Shown here piece after piece: positions 8,486 to 17,491 of a stretch of 55,462 nucleotides of DNA. The translations under genes were made by a program, and so were the position numbers. Position 1 is the stretch's first letter. Every line of letters begins with the position of its first letter. Source of the DNA: Variovorax sp. KBW07. GTDB lineage: Bacteria > Pseudomonadota > Gammaproteobacteria > Burkholderiales > Burkholderiaceae_C. Where the stretch lies: positions 1 through 55,462 of the forward strand of contig NZ_QAJK01000005.1 of NCBI RefSeq assembly GCF_003852515.1, given 5' to 3'. The notes beneath the pieces are model-generated. The model was not told the DNA's origin. It did not search any database and saw only the letters and a list, made by a program, of their open reading frames with translations.

Positions 8486-9739
8486 GTGACGACACACGAG
8501 ACAACCGCCCATCAGGCGGATTCGCGCTACGCGATGGTGCGCCTGGCCCTCACGCTGCTGATCATGACGGTCGGCAGCAGCGGCATGTATGTGGTGTCGG
8601 TGATGCTGCCGGCCGTGCAGGCCGAGTTCGGCATTGCGCGCGCCGATGCCTCGCTGCCTTACACCCTGCTGATGCTGGGCTTCGGTTTCGGCGGCGTGCT
8701 GATGGGCAAGCTGGCCGACCGTGTCGGCGTGATGTGGCCGCTGCTGTTCGGCTCGGTGTTCCTGGCGGCGGGGTACATCGCCACGGGCATGTCGGGCGGC
8801 ATCGTGTCGTTCACCATCGCGCAGGCATTGCTGGTCGGCCTGCTCGGCAGCTCGGCGGCCTTTGCGCCGCTGGTGGCCGACACCTCGCTGTGGTTCGTCA
8901 AGCGGCGCGGCATCGCGGTGGCGGTGTGCGCGAGCGGCAACTACCTGGCGGGCGCGGTGTGGCCCCCGATTGCGCAGCACTTCGTCGAAACCGTGGGCTG
9001 GCGCCAGACCTACATCGGCATGGGCATTTTCTGCAGCATCACGATGGCGCTGCTGGCGCTGTGCTTCCGCGCGCGGCCACCGGCGCTGGCCGAGGTGAAG
9101 CCCAAGGCCAACGCATCGAGCACCGCACTGCCTCGCGACCTGACGCGGCCCTTCGGCCTGAGCATGGGCACGGCGCAGGGCCTGCTGTGCGTGGCGGGCG
9201 TGGCCTGCTGCGTGGCCATGGCGATGCCACAGGTGCACATCGTGGCGTACTGCGGCGACCTGGGCTATGGGCCGGCGCAGGGCGCGATGATGCTGTCGCT
9301 GATGCTGGGCTTCGGCATCGTGAGCCGGCTGGTGTCGGGCGCGATCTGCGACCGCATCGGCGGGCTGCGCACGCTGATGCTGGGCGGCGTGCTGCAGTGC
9401 GTGGCGCTGTTGTTGTTTTTGCCTTTCGACGGGCTGGTGCCGCTGTATGTGATCTCGGCGCTGTTCGGGCTGTTCCAGGGCGGCCTCGTGCCTTCTTACG
9501 CGATCATCGTGCGCGAGCATTTCCCGCCGGCCGAAGCGGGCGCGCGCGTGGGCACGGTGCTGATGTTCTCGCTGTTCGGCATGGCGCTGGGCGGCTGGAT
9601 GTCGGGCAAGGTGTTCGACCTGACCGGCAGCTACCACGCGGCCTTCTTGAACGGCATCGGCTGGAACCTTGTGAACGTGAGCATCGCGGCCTTCTTGCTG
9701 TTCCGGTTGCGGCGCGTTCGCACGCTCGCCGTGGCCTGA
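8486..9739 (+). CDS. major facilitator superfamily transporter
   Basis: A 417-residue inner-membrane carrier with about twelve hydrophobic segments. The MFS loop motif between segments 2 and 3 reads GGVLMGKLADRVGVM, and a degenerate second copy reads SGAICDRIGGLRTLM. The overall pattern (MLPAVQAEFG at the start, WPPIAQHFVETVGWRQTY in the middle) is that of monocarboxylate/oxalate-type MFS proteins. The GTG start at 8486 is preferred because GGGGAG lies seven bases upstream; ATG codons at 8441 and 8453 are alternatives that add a basic extension. It is divergent from dapD (118 bp between) and convergent with the MocR gene. Its substrate cannot be told from sequence. Confidence 0.85.
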   Translation: MTTHETTAHQADSRYAMVRLALTLLIMTVGSSGMYVVSVMLPAVQAEFGIARADASLPYTLLMLGFGFGGVLMGKLADRVGVMWPLLFGSVFLAAGYIATGMSGGIVSFTIAQALLVGLLGSSAAFAPLVADTSLWFVKRRGIAVAVCASGNYLAGAVWPPIAQHFVETVGWRQTYIGMGIFCSITMALLALCFRARPPALAEVKPKANASSTALPRDLTRPFGLSMGTAQGLLCVAGVACCVAMAMPQVHIVAYCGDLGYGPAQGAMMLSLMLGFGIVSRLVSGAICDRIGGLRTLMLGGVLQCVALLLFLPFDGLVPLYVISALFGLFQGGLVPSYAIIVREHFPPAEAGARVGTVLMFSLFGMALGGWMSGKVFDLTGSYHAAFLNGIGWNLVNVSIAAFLLFRLRRVRTLAVA

Positions 9740-9749
9740 CGGGGCCGGG

Positions 9750-9779
9750 TACTTCTCCGTACTTCGCAGTACTTCGTGC
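9750..9779. repeat. three tandem imperfect 10-bp repeats
   Basis: Three copies of a TACTTC-started decamer (TACTTCTCCG, TACTTCGCAG, TACTTCGTGC) fill the gap between the convergent MFS and MocR genes. Function unknown. Confidence 0.5.
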
Positions 9780-9783
9780 CGAT

Positions 9784-11202
9784 TCAGGCGGCTTCGGCCA
9801 CCAGCCGGCCCAGCGTCTGCATCGCCTGCTCGCTCTGCGTGTCCCACGCATGGCCGTAGTTCAGCCGCAGGCAGTTGCTGAAGGCGCGCGTGGCCGAGAA
9901 GATGGGGCCCGGCGCCACGCTGATGCCGAGTTCCAGCGCCTTGCGGTGGATGTCGAGCGCGTTCACGTGCGCCGGCAGCTCGACCCACAGGAAGTAGCCG
10001 CCCAGCGGCCGTGTGGCGCGCGTGCCCGCTGGAAAGTAATGCCCCACCGCCTGCGCGAAAGTGGCCTGCTGCATCGCCAGGGTCTGGCGCAGCTTGCGCA
10101 GGTGTTTGTCGAGCCCGCCTTTTTCCAGGTAGGCCGCGAGCGCCAGTTGCGCCGGTGCCGAGGTGCTCAACGTGGTGGTGAGCTTCTGGCGCGCCACCTT
10201 GCGCGCGAAGCGGCCGGCCGATGTCCAGCCGATGCGGTAGCCCGGCGCCAGGCACTTCGAGAACGAAGCGCAATGCAGCACCAGCCCCTGCGTGTCGAAG
10301 GCCTTGGCCGGAGGCGGCCGGCGGTCGCCGAAGTAGAGCTCGGCGTACACGTCGTCCTCGATCAGCGGCAGTTCGTGGCGCGCCAGCAGTTCGACCAGCG
10401 CTTTTTTCTTCGCGTCGGGCATCAGGCTGCCCAGCGGATTCTGGAAGGTGGTCATGAGCCAGCAGGCGCGCGGCTTGTGGGCCGCGATGGCCAGCTCCAG
10501 CGCGGCCAGGTCGATGCCTTCGCCCGGATGCGTCGGCACCTCGATGGCCTGCAGGCCCATGCGTTCCAGCGCCTGCAGCGCGGCATAGAAGGTGGGTGAT
10601 TCGACGATCACCGCGTCGCCCGGCCGCGTGACGGCCGACAGGCACAGGTTCAGCGCCTCCAGCGCGCCGTTGGTGATGACGATTTCATCGGCTGGCACCG
10701 GCATGCCGTCGGCCAGGTAGCGCAGCGCGATCTGGCGCCGAAGCGCCGCGCTGCCGGGCGTGAGGTCGTCCACCGTGCTCCACGGGTCGAGCGACTTGGC
10801 ACTGGCGGCCATGAACTGCCCGAGCCGCGCCAGCGGAAACAGCAGCGGGCTCGGAAAAGCCGAGCCGAAGGGCACGACCTTGCGCGACATGCTGGCCTCG
10901 AGGATGTCGAACACCTGGTCGCTCACGTCGAGCGACATCGGGCCGTCGGCGGGGCGCGAGGTCAGGGTCGATTCGGGTGGCGCGTCGCGCAGGCCGCCGC
11001 CGGCCACGTAGTAGCCCGAGCGGTCGCGTGCGCGCACCAGTCCGCGGGCCTCCAGCAGGTAGTACGCCTGGAACACAGTGGACGCACTCACGCCCCGGCT
11101 CTGGCCGGTGTGGCGCACCGAGGGCAGGCGGTCGCCGGTCTTCAGGGTGCCGTTGCGGATCGAGGCCTCGATGTCCGCGGCCAGGGCTTCGTAACGCTTC
11201 AT
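9784..11202 (-). CDS. MocR-type (GntR/aminotransferase) transcriptional regulator
   Basis: A 472-residue regulator. The first ~75 residues are a GntR winged helix (GTLKTGDRLPSVRHTGQSRG, STVFQAYYLLEARGLV). The rest is a fold-type I aminotransferase domain, with the PLP-binding lysine in ASFSKCLAPGYRIGW and the cofactor-facing Asp/Tyr in EDDVYAELYF. MocR proteins sense PLP, amino acids or amines and usually control a neighbouring gene. ATG 11202 starts the GntR domain; the frame remains open upstream without similarity. The divergent DUF2970 gene starts 99 bp away. The convergent MFS transporter is another possible target. No operator was identified. Confidence 0.9.
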   Translation of the reverse strand: MKRYEALAADIEASIRNGTLKTGDRLPSVRHTGQSRGVSASTVFQAYYLLEARGLVRARDRSGYYVAGGGLRDAPPESTLTSRPADGPMSLDVSDQVFDILEASMSRKVVPFGSAFPSPLLFPLARLGQFMAASAKSLDPWSTVDDLTPGSAALRRQIALRYLADGMPVPADEIVITNGALEALNLCLSAVTRPGDAVIVESPTFYAALQALERMGLQAIEVPTHPGEGIDLAALELAIAAHKPRACWLMTTFQNPLGSLMPDAKKKALVELLARHELPLIEDDVYAELYFGDRRPPPAKAFDTQGLVLHCASFSKCLAPGYRIGWTSAGRFARKVARQKLTTTLSTSAPAQLALAAYLEKGGLDKHLRKLRQTLAMQQATFAQAVGHYFPAGTRATRPLGGYFLWVELPAHVNALDIHRKALELGISVAPGPIFSATRAFSNCLRLNYGHAWDTQSEQAMQTLGRLVAEAA

Positions 11203-11301
11203 CGCGCGGTCGTTTTCATTCGCAGCGACTTTATCTGCTCCGGTGAATCGAGGCGGATCTGCATCTGTTTTTTCTGGCTCGCCTGGGCGACACTCCACCC
11301 C

Positions 11302-11490
11302 ATGTCCAATCTCTTGCGCGCGGTGCGCGCCGTTCTCTGGAGTTTCATCGGGCTGGGCGGCCGCCGCGCCGACGCCGACAAGCGCACCGCGCAGGTCGGC
11401 ATCCTGCCGCTGATCGGTGTCGCGCTCGTCATGGTGCTGCTGTTGATCGCGGGCCTGCTGGGCCTGGCGCACTTCGCAGCCGGCACATGA
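11302..11490 (+). CDS. DUF2970 family small membrane protein
   Basis: A 62-residue protein with a short amphipathic N-terminus (AVLWSFIGLGGRRADADKR) and a single C-terminal membrane segment. This layout matches the betaproteobacterial DUF2970 family, often found next to cytochrome genes. ATG 11302 starts the conserved part; a longer frame upstream shows nothing recognisable. Its stop overlaps the start of the next cytochrome gene by four bases (ATGA), so the two are probably co-translated. A role with cytochromes is suggested only by position. Confidence 0.75.
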   Translation: MSNLLRAVRAVLWSFIGLGGRRADADKRTAQVGILPLIGVALVMVLLLIAGLLGLAHFAAGT

Positions 11491-12233
11491 GGCACCGCCT
11501 CCGGGTGGCCGCGACCGCGCTGCTGTGCGTGCTGGTGTCCGGCCTGATCAGCGTGGCGAGCCTGGCGAATGCGGCAACGCCCGCCGCCACCGTGCCCCCC
11601 GCCACCGTGCCCGACACCATCGAACAGCGCGTGGCCGCCTGCATTGCCTGTCACGGCCGCGAGGGCGCCACCACCAACGCCGGCTACTTTCCGCGCCTGG
11701 CGGGCAAGCCGGCCGGCTACCTGTTCAACCAGCTCGTGAGTTTTCGCGACGGTCGGCGCTTCAACAGCGACATGACCTACATGGTGCAGCACCTCTCGGA
11801 CGCCTACCTGCGCGAGATGGCCGAGTACTTCGCCGGCCTGCAGCTGCCGTACCCGCCCATTTCCGCCCTCAGCGATGCGACGCCCGAGCAGTTGCAGCGT
11901 GGCCGCAAGCTGGTGCTCGAAGGCGATGCGGCGCGCGGCGTGCCGGCCTGCGTGCAATGCCACGGCGCGGCGCTCACGGGCGTGCAGCCGGCCATTCCGG
12001 GCCTGCTGGGGTTGCCGCGGCTGTACGTGTCTTCGCAGCTCGGTGCCTGGCTCACCAACGAGCGCCATGCGCTGGCGCCCGACTGCATGGCCGACATCGG
12101 CCGTCGCATGACCACCGCCGACATCAACGCGGTCGCCGGCTGGCTGGCCGTGCAGCCGATGCCGGCCGACACCCGGCCGGTAGCTTCGCTGCCGGCGCCG
12201 TTGCCCGTGCGCTGCGGCGGCATGCCGAAGTGA
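11487..12233 (+). CDS. periplasmic dihaem cytochrome c (c4-like)
   Basis: A 248-residue exported protein with a signal peptide of ~29 residues (ending SLANA) and two haem-binding motifs: CIACH at 52-56 and CVQCH at 155-159. The spacing of two similar halves, with GRRFNSDMTYMVQHL and a methionine-containing RRMTTADI, resembles cytochrome c4 and the dihaem subunits of periplasmic dehydrogenases. It should shuttle electrons in the periplasm. It overlaps the DUF2970 gene and precedes the trihaem cytochrome by 22 bases, forming a three-gene unit. No dehydrogenase catalytic subunit is nearby. Confidence 0.9.
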   Translation: MRHRLRVAATALLCVLVSGLISVASLANAATPAATVPPATVPDTIEQRVAACIACHGREGATTNAGYFPRLAGKPAGYLFNQLVSFRDGRRFNSDMTYMVQHLSDAYLREMAEYFAGLQLPYPPISALSDATPEQLQRGRKLVLEGDAARGVPACVQCHGAALTGVQPAIPGLLGLPRLYVSSQLGAWLTNERHALAPDCMADIGRRMTTADINAVAGWLAVQPMPADTRPVASLPAPLPVRCGGMPK

Positions 12234-12255
12234 TGAAGAACAAAAAGAAGCGCCC

Positions 12256-13548
12256 ATGAAATTGCGACACATCGGCTGGACGCTGCTGACCCTCGTCGTG
12301 TTGGGGGCCATTGCCGCCGGCGTCATCCTGGCCATGAACCTGCGCGGCGAAGACCCGCTGCCCACGCAGGCCGAAAGCTTCAATGCCACGCCGCAACTGG
12401 TCGAGCGCGGCCGCTACCTCGCGCTCGCCGGCAACTGCGCCGGCTGCCACACCACGCGCGGCGGTGAGCCGTATGCGGGCGGCCTGCCGCTCGAAACGCC
12501 GTTCGGCACCATCTACTCGAGCAACCTCACGCCCGATGCCAAGGCCGGCATCGGCGGCTGGAGCAGCGCGCATTTCTGGCGCGCCATGCACAACGGCCGC
12601 AGCAAGGACGGGCGGCTGCTGTACCCGGCCTTCCCGTACCCCAACTTCACCAAGGTGACGCGCGAAGACTCGGACGCCATCTACGCCTACCTGCGCAGCG
12701 TGCCGCCCGCGCCGGCGCCCAACCTGGCGCACCGGCTGCGCTTTCCGTACGACACGCAGGCCGCGCTGGCCGTGTGGCGCGCGCTTTCGTTCAAGCCCGA
12801 GCCCTTCGTCGCCAACGCGGGCAAGCCCGCCGAGTGGAACCGCGGTGCCTACCTGGTCGACGGGCTCGGGCATTGCATCGCCTGCCATGGCAGCCGCAAT
12901 TCGCTGGGTGCCACGGAAACCAGGCTCGGCCTTTCGGGCGGGCTGATCGCCGTCGAGAACTGGTACGCGCCATCGCTCACCGATCCGCACGAAGCGGGCC
13001 TGGCCGACTGGCCGGTGGCCGACGTGGTGTCGCTGCTGAAGAACGGCGTGGCGCCCCGCGCGTCCGTCATGGGGCCGATGGCCGACGTGGTGTTCCGCAG
13101 CACGCAGTACCTGAGCGACTCGGACCTGGCGGCCATGGCGAGCTACCTGAAAGACCTGCCCGATGTGCCCGACCTGACGAAGGCCGAAGCACCCACGCGC
13201 GCCGGCGCACCCATCCGCCGGGATGCCAGCACCATGGTGCGCGGCGCGAAGATCTACGACCAGCGCTGCGCCTACTGCCACGGCGACCAGGGCCAGGGCG
13301 CGAGCGGCGCCTATCCGCCGCTCGCGGGCAACCGCGCGGTGAACATGGCGCGGCCCACCAACCTGATCCAGGTGATCGCGCATGGCGGCTTCCTGCCATC
13401 GACGGCAGGCAATCCGCGGCCCTACGGCATGCCGCCGTTCGGGCAGACGCTCGATGCCGACGATGTGGCAGCCGTGCTGACCTACATCCGTGGGTCGTGG
13501 GGCAACGACGGCGCGCCGGTGACGCAGTTGGACACGATGCGGCGCTGA
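12256..13548 (+). CDS. membrane-anchored trihaem cytochrome c
   Basis: A 430-residue protein with an uncleaved-looking N-terminal membrane segment (~residues 8-27) and three haem motifs: CAGCH at 61-65, CIACH at 207-211 and CAYCH at 338-342. This is the organisation of the cytochrome subunit of membrane-bound alcohol, aldehyde or gluconate dehydrogenases, which pass electrons to ubiquinone. Here the partner flavin, PQQ or molybdenum subunit is absent from the window. It may serve an enzyme encoded elsewhere or relay electrons with the dihaem protein just upstream. Confidence 0.9.
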   Translation: MKLRHIGWTLLTLVVLGAIAAGVILAMNLRGEDPLPTQAESFNATPQLVERGRYLALAGNCAGCHTTRGGEPYAGGLPLETPFGTIYSSNLTPDAKAGIGGWSSAHFWRAMHNGRSKDGRLLYPAFPYPNFTKVTREDSDAIYAYLRSVPPAPAPNLAHRLRFPYDTQAALAVWRALSFKPEPFVANAGKPAEWNRGAYLVDGLGHCIACHGSRNSLGATETRLGLSGGLIAVENWYAPSLTDPHEAGLADWPVADVVSLLKNGVAPRASVMGPMADVVFRSTQYLSDSDLAAMASYLKDLPDVPDLTKAEAPTRAGAPIRRDASTMVRGAKIYDQRCAYCHGDQGQGASGAYPPLAGNRAVNMARPTNLIQVIAHGGFLPSTAGNPRPYGMPPFGQTLDADDVAAVLTYIRGSWGNDGAPVTQLDTMRR

Positions 13549-13581
13549 AGGAAGTTGCGGTGGCGCTCGTGCCCGCCGCCC

Positions 13582-15021
13582 TTATCGCCCCGCCAGATGC
13601 GGATGCCGCGCCGTCTCGTACAGCGTGCGCGCCAGATCCCGGTGCCTCGCCAGCAGCGGCGTCAGCTCCAGCCCCGTGAAGCGCCCATCGCGAATCTTCA
13701 CGCGCCCGTTGATCACGCTCAGCGAAGCGGCCCCCGGCGTGCAGAACACCAGCGCCGCCACCGGGTCGTGCCACGCGCCCGCATGCGCCACGCCGCGCAT
13801 GTCGAAGGCCACGAGGTCGGCCGACATGCCCGGCGCCAGCGCCCCGATGTCGTCGCGCCCCAGCACCCGGGCGCCGCCGATGGTTGCAATTTCCAGCGCC
13901 TCGCGCGCCGTCATAGCGGCCGGGCCGTAGCCCACGCGCTGGAGCAGCATGGCCTGGCGTGCTTCGCCGAGCATGTGGGCACCGTCGTTCGATGCACTGC
14001 CATCCACGCCCAGGCCCACGGGCACGCCCGCGCGCCGCATGGCGCCGATGGGTGCGATGCCCGAGGCGAGCCGCATGTTGGAGCAGGGGCAGTGCGCCAC
14101 GCCGGTGCCGGTGCGGCCGAACAGCGCGATGCCGGCTTCGTCGAGCTTCACGCAGTGGGCGTGCCACACGTCGCGGCCGACCCAGCCCAGGTCTTCGGCG
14201 TATTCGGCGGGCGTCATGCCGAATTTCTCGCGCGAGTAGGCGACATCGTTGTCGTTCTCGGCCAGGTGGGTGTGCAGCGACACGCCACGCACGCGCGCCA
14301 GTTCGGCCGACAGGCGCATCAGGTCGCGCGACACCGAGAACGGCGAGCAGGGCGCCAGCACGATGCGGCGCATCGAGTGGCGCGACGCGTCGTGCCAGCG
14401 GTCGATGAGCCGTTCGCTGTCGCGCAGGATGGCTTCTTCGGTCTCGACCACTTCGTCGGGCGGCAGGCCGCCCGCGCTGCGGCCCACGCTCATGCTGCCG
14501 CGCGCGGCGTGGAAGCGCATGCCCATGGTGTCGGCCGCCTCGATGGAATCGTCGAGCTTCGAGCCGTTCGGGAACAGGTAGAGATGGTCGCTGGTGGTGG
14601 TGCAGCCCGACAACATCAGCTCGGCCATGGCGGTCTGCGTGGACACGCGGATCATCTCGGGCGTGAGCCGGGCCCACAGCAGGTACAGGTTGGTGAGCCA
14701 GCCGAACAGCTCGGCGTCTTGCGCCTCGGGCACGGCGCGCGTGAGGCTCTGGTACATGTGGTGGTGCGTGTTGACCAGCCCCGGCATCACCACGTGGCCG
14801 TGCATGTCGATGGCTTCGGCGCGGCCGTTGCGCAGCGCGTCGAGGTAGGTGGCCGGCAGCTCGGCGGTGGCTCCGACCCAGGCGATGGCGGGCCCGTTCA
14901 TCACCACCGCGCCATCGGGAATCTCGCGCCGCGCGGCGTCCATGGTGACCAGCACGTCGGCGTGCCGGACGATCAGCAGCGGCTGTTCTTGGGGTTGTTG
15001 CGAGGGGGAAGCAGGTTTCAT
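13582..15021 (-). CDS. 8-oxoguanine deaminase-like amidohydrolase
   Basis: A 479-residue metal-dependent amidohydrolase of the TRZ/ATZ class. Metal ligands are visible in GLVNTHHHMYQSL (His86-88), SLHTHLAEN, the WHAHCVKL histidines, and Asp in GLGVDGSASND. The extended motif set matches enzymes annotated as 8-oxoguanine deaminase or hydroxyatrazine-type hydrolases. The NCS2 nucleobase permease lies four bases upstream in the same direction, which supports a purine or purine-like substrate. It would produce urate from 8-oxoguanine. A triazine or other heterocycle cannot be excluded by sequence alone. Confidence 0.8.
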   Translation of the reverse strand: MKPASPSQQPQEQPLLIVRHADVLVTMDAARREIPDGAVVMNGPAIAWVGATAELPATYLDALRNGRAEAIDMHGHVVMPGLVNTHHHMYQSLTRAVPEAQDAELFGWLTNLYLLWARLTPEMIRVSTQTAMAELMLSGCTTTSDHLYLFPNGSKLDDSIEAADTMGMRFHAARGSMSVGRSAGGLPPDEVVETEEAILRDSERLIDRWHDASRHSMRRIVLAPCSPFSVSRDLMRLSAELARVRGVSLHTHLAENDNDVAYSREKFGMTPAEYAEDLGWVGRDVWHAHCVKLDEAGIALFGRTGTGVAHCPCSNMRLASGIAPIGAMRRAGVPVGLGVDGSASNDGAHMLGEARQAMLLQRVGYGPAAMTAREALEIATIGGARVLGRDDIGALAPGMSADLVAFDMRGVAHAGAWHDPVAALVFCTPGAASLSVINGRVKIRDGRFTGLELTPLLARHRDLARTLYETARHPHLAGR

Positions 15022-15025
15022 GGTG

Positions 15026-16441
15026 TCATTCGGCGCCGTGCGAAGTGCGTGCCGCCAGTGTGAAGGAACGCTCCTTCGACAGCACGCCGTTGTAGAAAAG
15101 ATTGAGCAGCACCGCGGCGAGCGTGCCGAGCACGATGCCGCTGTGCGTCAGCGGATGGGTCCACGCGGGAAAGTGCTGGAAGAAGTTGGGCGACAGCGTG
15201 GGAATCAGCCCAAGCCCGATGGAGATGGCAATCACGTACAGCGCGTGCCGGTTCTGCGCATAGTCGATGGCGCCCAGAATGCGCACGCCGGTGGCCGCGA
15301 CCATGCCGAACATCACGATGCCGGCGCCGCCAAGCACGAACTGCGGCACCGAGGCCACGATGTGCGCGATCTTCGGAAACAGCGCGAGTGCAATCAGCAG
15401 AAGGCCACCGCCCGCCGCCACATAGCGCGAGCGCACGCCCGTCACCGTGACAAGGCCCACGTTCTGCGAGAACGAGGTGTACGGAAAGGTGTTGAACACG
15501 CCGCCGATCACCGTGCCCAGCCCGTCGGCGCGCAGGCCGCGCGTGAGTGCATCGGTGGTCACCTTGCGGCCGGTGATCTCTCCCAGCGCGAGGAACATGC
15601 CGGTGGACTCGACCAGCGTGATGAGCATCACGATGCACATCGAGGCAATGGCCGTGAACTCGAAGCGCGGCAGGCCGAAGTGAAAGGGCGTGGTCACGGC
15701 CATCCAGCCGGCTTCTTCCAGGCCGTCGAAATGCATGCGCCCGAGCGCCAGCGAAACGCCGACGCCGAAGACGATGCCCAGCAGCACGGCGATGTTGGCG
15801 ACCAGGCCTTTGCCGAAGCGCGTGATCGCGATGATCACCGCCAGCACGGCCGCGGCAATGGCCAGGTTCACGGGCTCGCCGTAGGCCGGGTTGGCCACGG
15901 CATGCGCCACGCCGTCGATCATGCGGGTGGCCGTGGGCTGGCCGCCCGCGGCCCAGTTGATGGCCACGCCCATGAGCGACACGCCGATCAGCGTGATGAC
16001 GGTGCCCGTGACCAGTGGCGGAAACACGCCGAGCACGCGGCCCATGAGCGGCGCGACCACGATGCCGAACACGCCCGCCACGATGGTGGCGCCGTAGATG
16101 GCCGGCAGGCCGAGCGAGGGGTCGATGCCGATGGCGATCATCGGGCCGACGGCCGCGAAGGTCACGCCCATCATCACCGGCATGCGGATGCCGAAGCGCC
16201 AGAAGCCGATGGCCTGCACCAGCGTGGCAATGCCCGCGGCAAACAGGTCGGCATTGATGAGAAAGGCGATGTCGGCCTTCGAGAGGCCGAGCGCGCCGCC
16301 CACGATGAGCGGCACCGCCACGGTGCCCGCGTACATCACGAGCACGTGTTGCAGGCTCAGCGCGCCGCAGCGGCCAAGGGGAAGTTTCTGGTCGACCCCT
16401 TCGCCGTCTCCTGCGGGGATCGTTTTATCGTTCGAAAGCAT
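15026..16441 (-). CDS. NCS2 family nucleobase:cation symporter (purine permease)
   Basis: A 471-residue inner-membrane transporter with 12-14 hydrophobic segments. It has the NCS2 features QHVLVMYAGTVAVPLIVGGA at the N-terminus and VAATGVRILGAIDY near the C-terminus, and the central region resembles xanthine/urate carriers. ATG 16441 is chosen because AAAGG lies about six bases before it and the helix pattern begins soon after; an in-frame ATG 63 bases upstream would add a charged tail. It is the first gene of a two-gene unit with the 8-oxoguanine deaminase-like enzyme. The LysR gene upstream could regulate it. The 126 bp between them hold no recognised operator. Confidence 0.85.
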   Translation of the reverse strand: MLSNDKTIPAGDGEGVDQKLPLGRCGALSLQHVLVMYAGTVAVPLIVGGALGLSKADIAFLINADLFAAGIATLVQAIGFWRFGIRMPVMMGVTFAAVGPMIAIGIDPSLGLPAIYGATIVAGVFGIVVAPLMGRVLGVFPPLVTGTVITLIGVSLMGVAINWAAGGQPTATRMIDGVAHAVANPAYGEPVNLAIAAAVLAVIIAITRFGKGLVANIAVLLGIVFGVGVSLALGRMHFDGLEEAGWMAVTTPFHFGLPRFEFTAIASMCIVMLITLVESTGMFLALGEITGRKVTTDALTRGLRADGLGTVIGGVFNTFPYTSFSQNVGLVTVTGVRSRYVAAGGGLLLIALALFPKIAHIVASVPQFVLGGAGIVMFGMVAATGVRILGAIDYAQNRHALYVIAISIGLGLIPTLSPNFFQHFPAWTHPLTHSGIVLGTLAAVLLNLFYNGVLSKERSFTLAARTSHGAE

Positions 16442-16567
16442 GTGGACCTTTCTTTTTCCGTCCGATGAATCGGAGCGACGGGAGTCTAGGAGCGGGTCCT
16501 GCATGCGCGCAAAGTCAATAAATGACGCGCCCTGTGCACAAAAAGTGGACGGTGCCTGGCGGCGGAA

Positions 16568-17470
16568 TCACGTTGCCAGCAGTTCGTCGAGGCAGGTGAC
16601 GACGTGGTTCGCGAACAGCTCGGCCGCGGGGCTCGGCGCCTGCGCGGCCCGCGTTTCGAGCGTGAGCGTCTGGGCGCGCAGCGTGGCGTCGCGCAGCGGA
16701 ATGAAGACCAGCGAGCCGTCTTGCCGTTCCTCGTCGACGTCGAGGCGGTTGAGCAGCGTGATGCCGCCGCCCTGGCGCACCAGCCGGCGCATGAGCGCGG
16801 TGGAGGTGGTTTCGATCACCGGCGACACGTTGATGGCGGAGCGCCCGAAGGCGGCATCGAGAATGGGCCGGATCGACAGCGATGGCGCGGGCAGGATCAG
16901 CGGATAGCCCACGCATTCAGCGAGCACCGTGGTCGCGTGCGCCGTGAGCGGATGGCCCGCCGGCACCACCGCGCCGATGGGCCACTCGCTGGTGAAGAGG
17001 GTGCGAAAACCCGCGGTGCCGGGCACGTCGTAGGCCAGCGCCAGGTCGGCATCGCCTTCGCTCACGCTGCGCAGCACCGCCGCGATGGGCAGGCCCAGCA
17101 GCTTGAGCTGGATGCCGGGGTGCGCTTCGCGAAAACGCTGCACCACGGCCGGCAGGAAGGCATCGGCCAGGCCGGCGGTGGTGGCCAGCGTGACCTCGCC
17201 CTGCCGCAGCCCGCGCATGGCCTCGATGCGCTGGCGCACGAGATCGAACTCGCGCAGCGTGCCGCGCGCGTGCGCCAGCACGATCTCGCCCACGGGCGTG
17301 AGCTTGAGCGTGTTGTGGATGCGCTCGAAGAGCGGCGCGCCCAGTTCTTCCTCGAGGTTGAGGATCTGCCGGTTGACCGCGGTGGGCACCACGTGCAGTT
17401 GCTCGGCCGCCTTGCGGATCGAGCCCGCGCGAACCACCTCGACGAAATACCGGATGACCTTGGCGTGCAT
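16568..17470 (-). CDS. LysR family transcriptional regulator
   Basis: A 300-residue regulator with an N-terminal winged helix-turn-helix (GSIRKAAEQLHVVPTAVNRQ, residues ~16-35) and a periplasmic-binding-protein-like effector domain. It sits between a 5'-nucleotidase gene (21 bp upstream, same strand) and the purine permease gene, so control of purine uptake is a reasonable guess. Unlike many LysR regulators it is not divergent from its possible target. The effector is unknown. Confidence 0.9.
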   Translation of the reverse strand: MHAKVIRYFVEVVRAGSIRKAAEQLHVVPTAVNRQILNLEEELGAPLFERIHNTLKLTPVGEIVLAHARGTLREFDLVRQRIEAMRGLRQGEVTLATTAGLADAFLPAVVQRFREAHPGIQLKLLGLPIAAVLRSVSEGDADLALAYDVPGTAGFRTLFTSEWPIGAVVPAGHPLTAHATTVLAECVGYPLILPAPSLSIRPILDAAFGRSAINVSPVIETTSTALMRRLVRQGGGITLLNRLDVDEERQDGSLVFIPLRDATLRAQTLTLETRAAQAPSPAAELFANHVVTCLDELLAT

Positions 17471-17491
17471 GGGCGGCCGCCTCGAGGGGTG

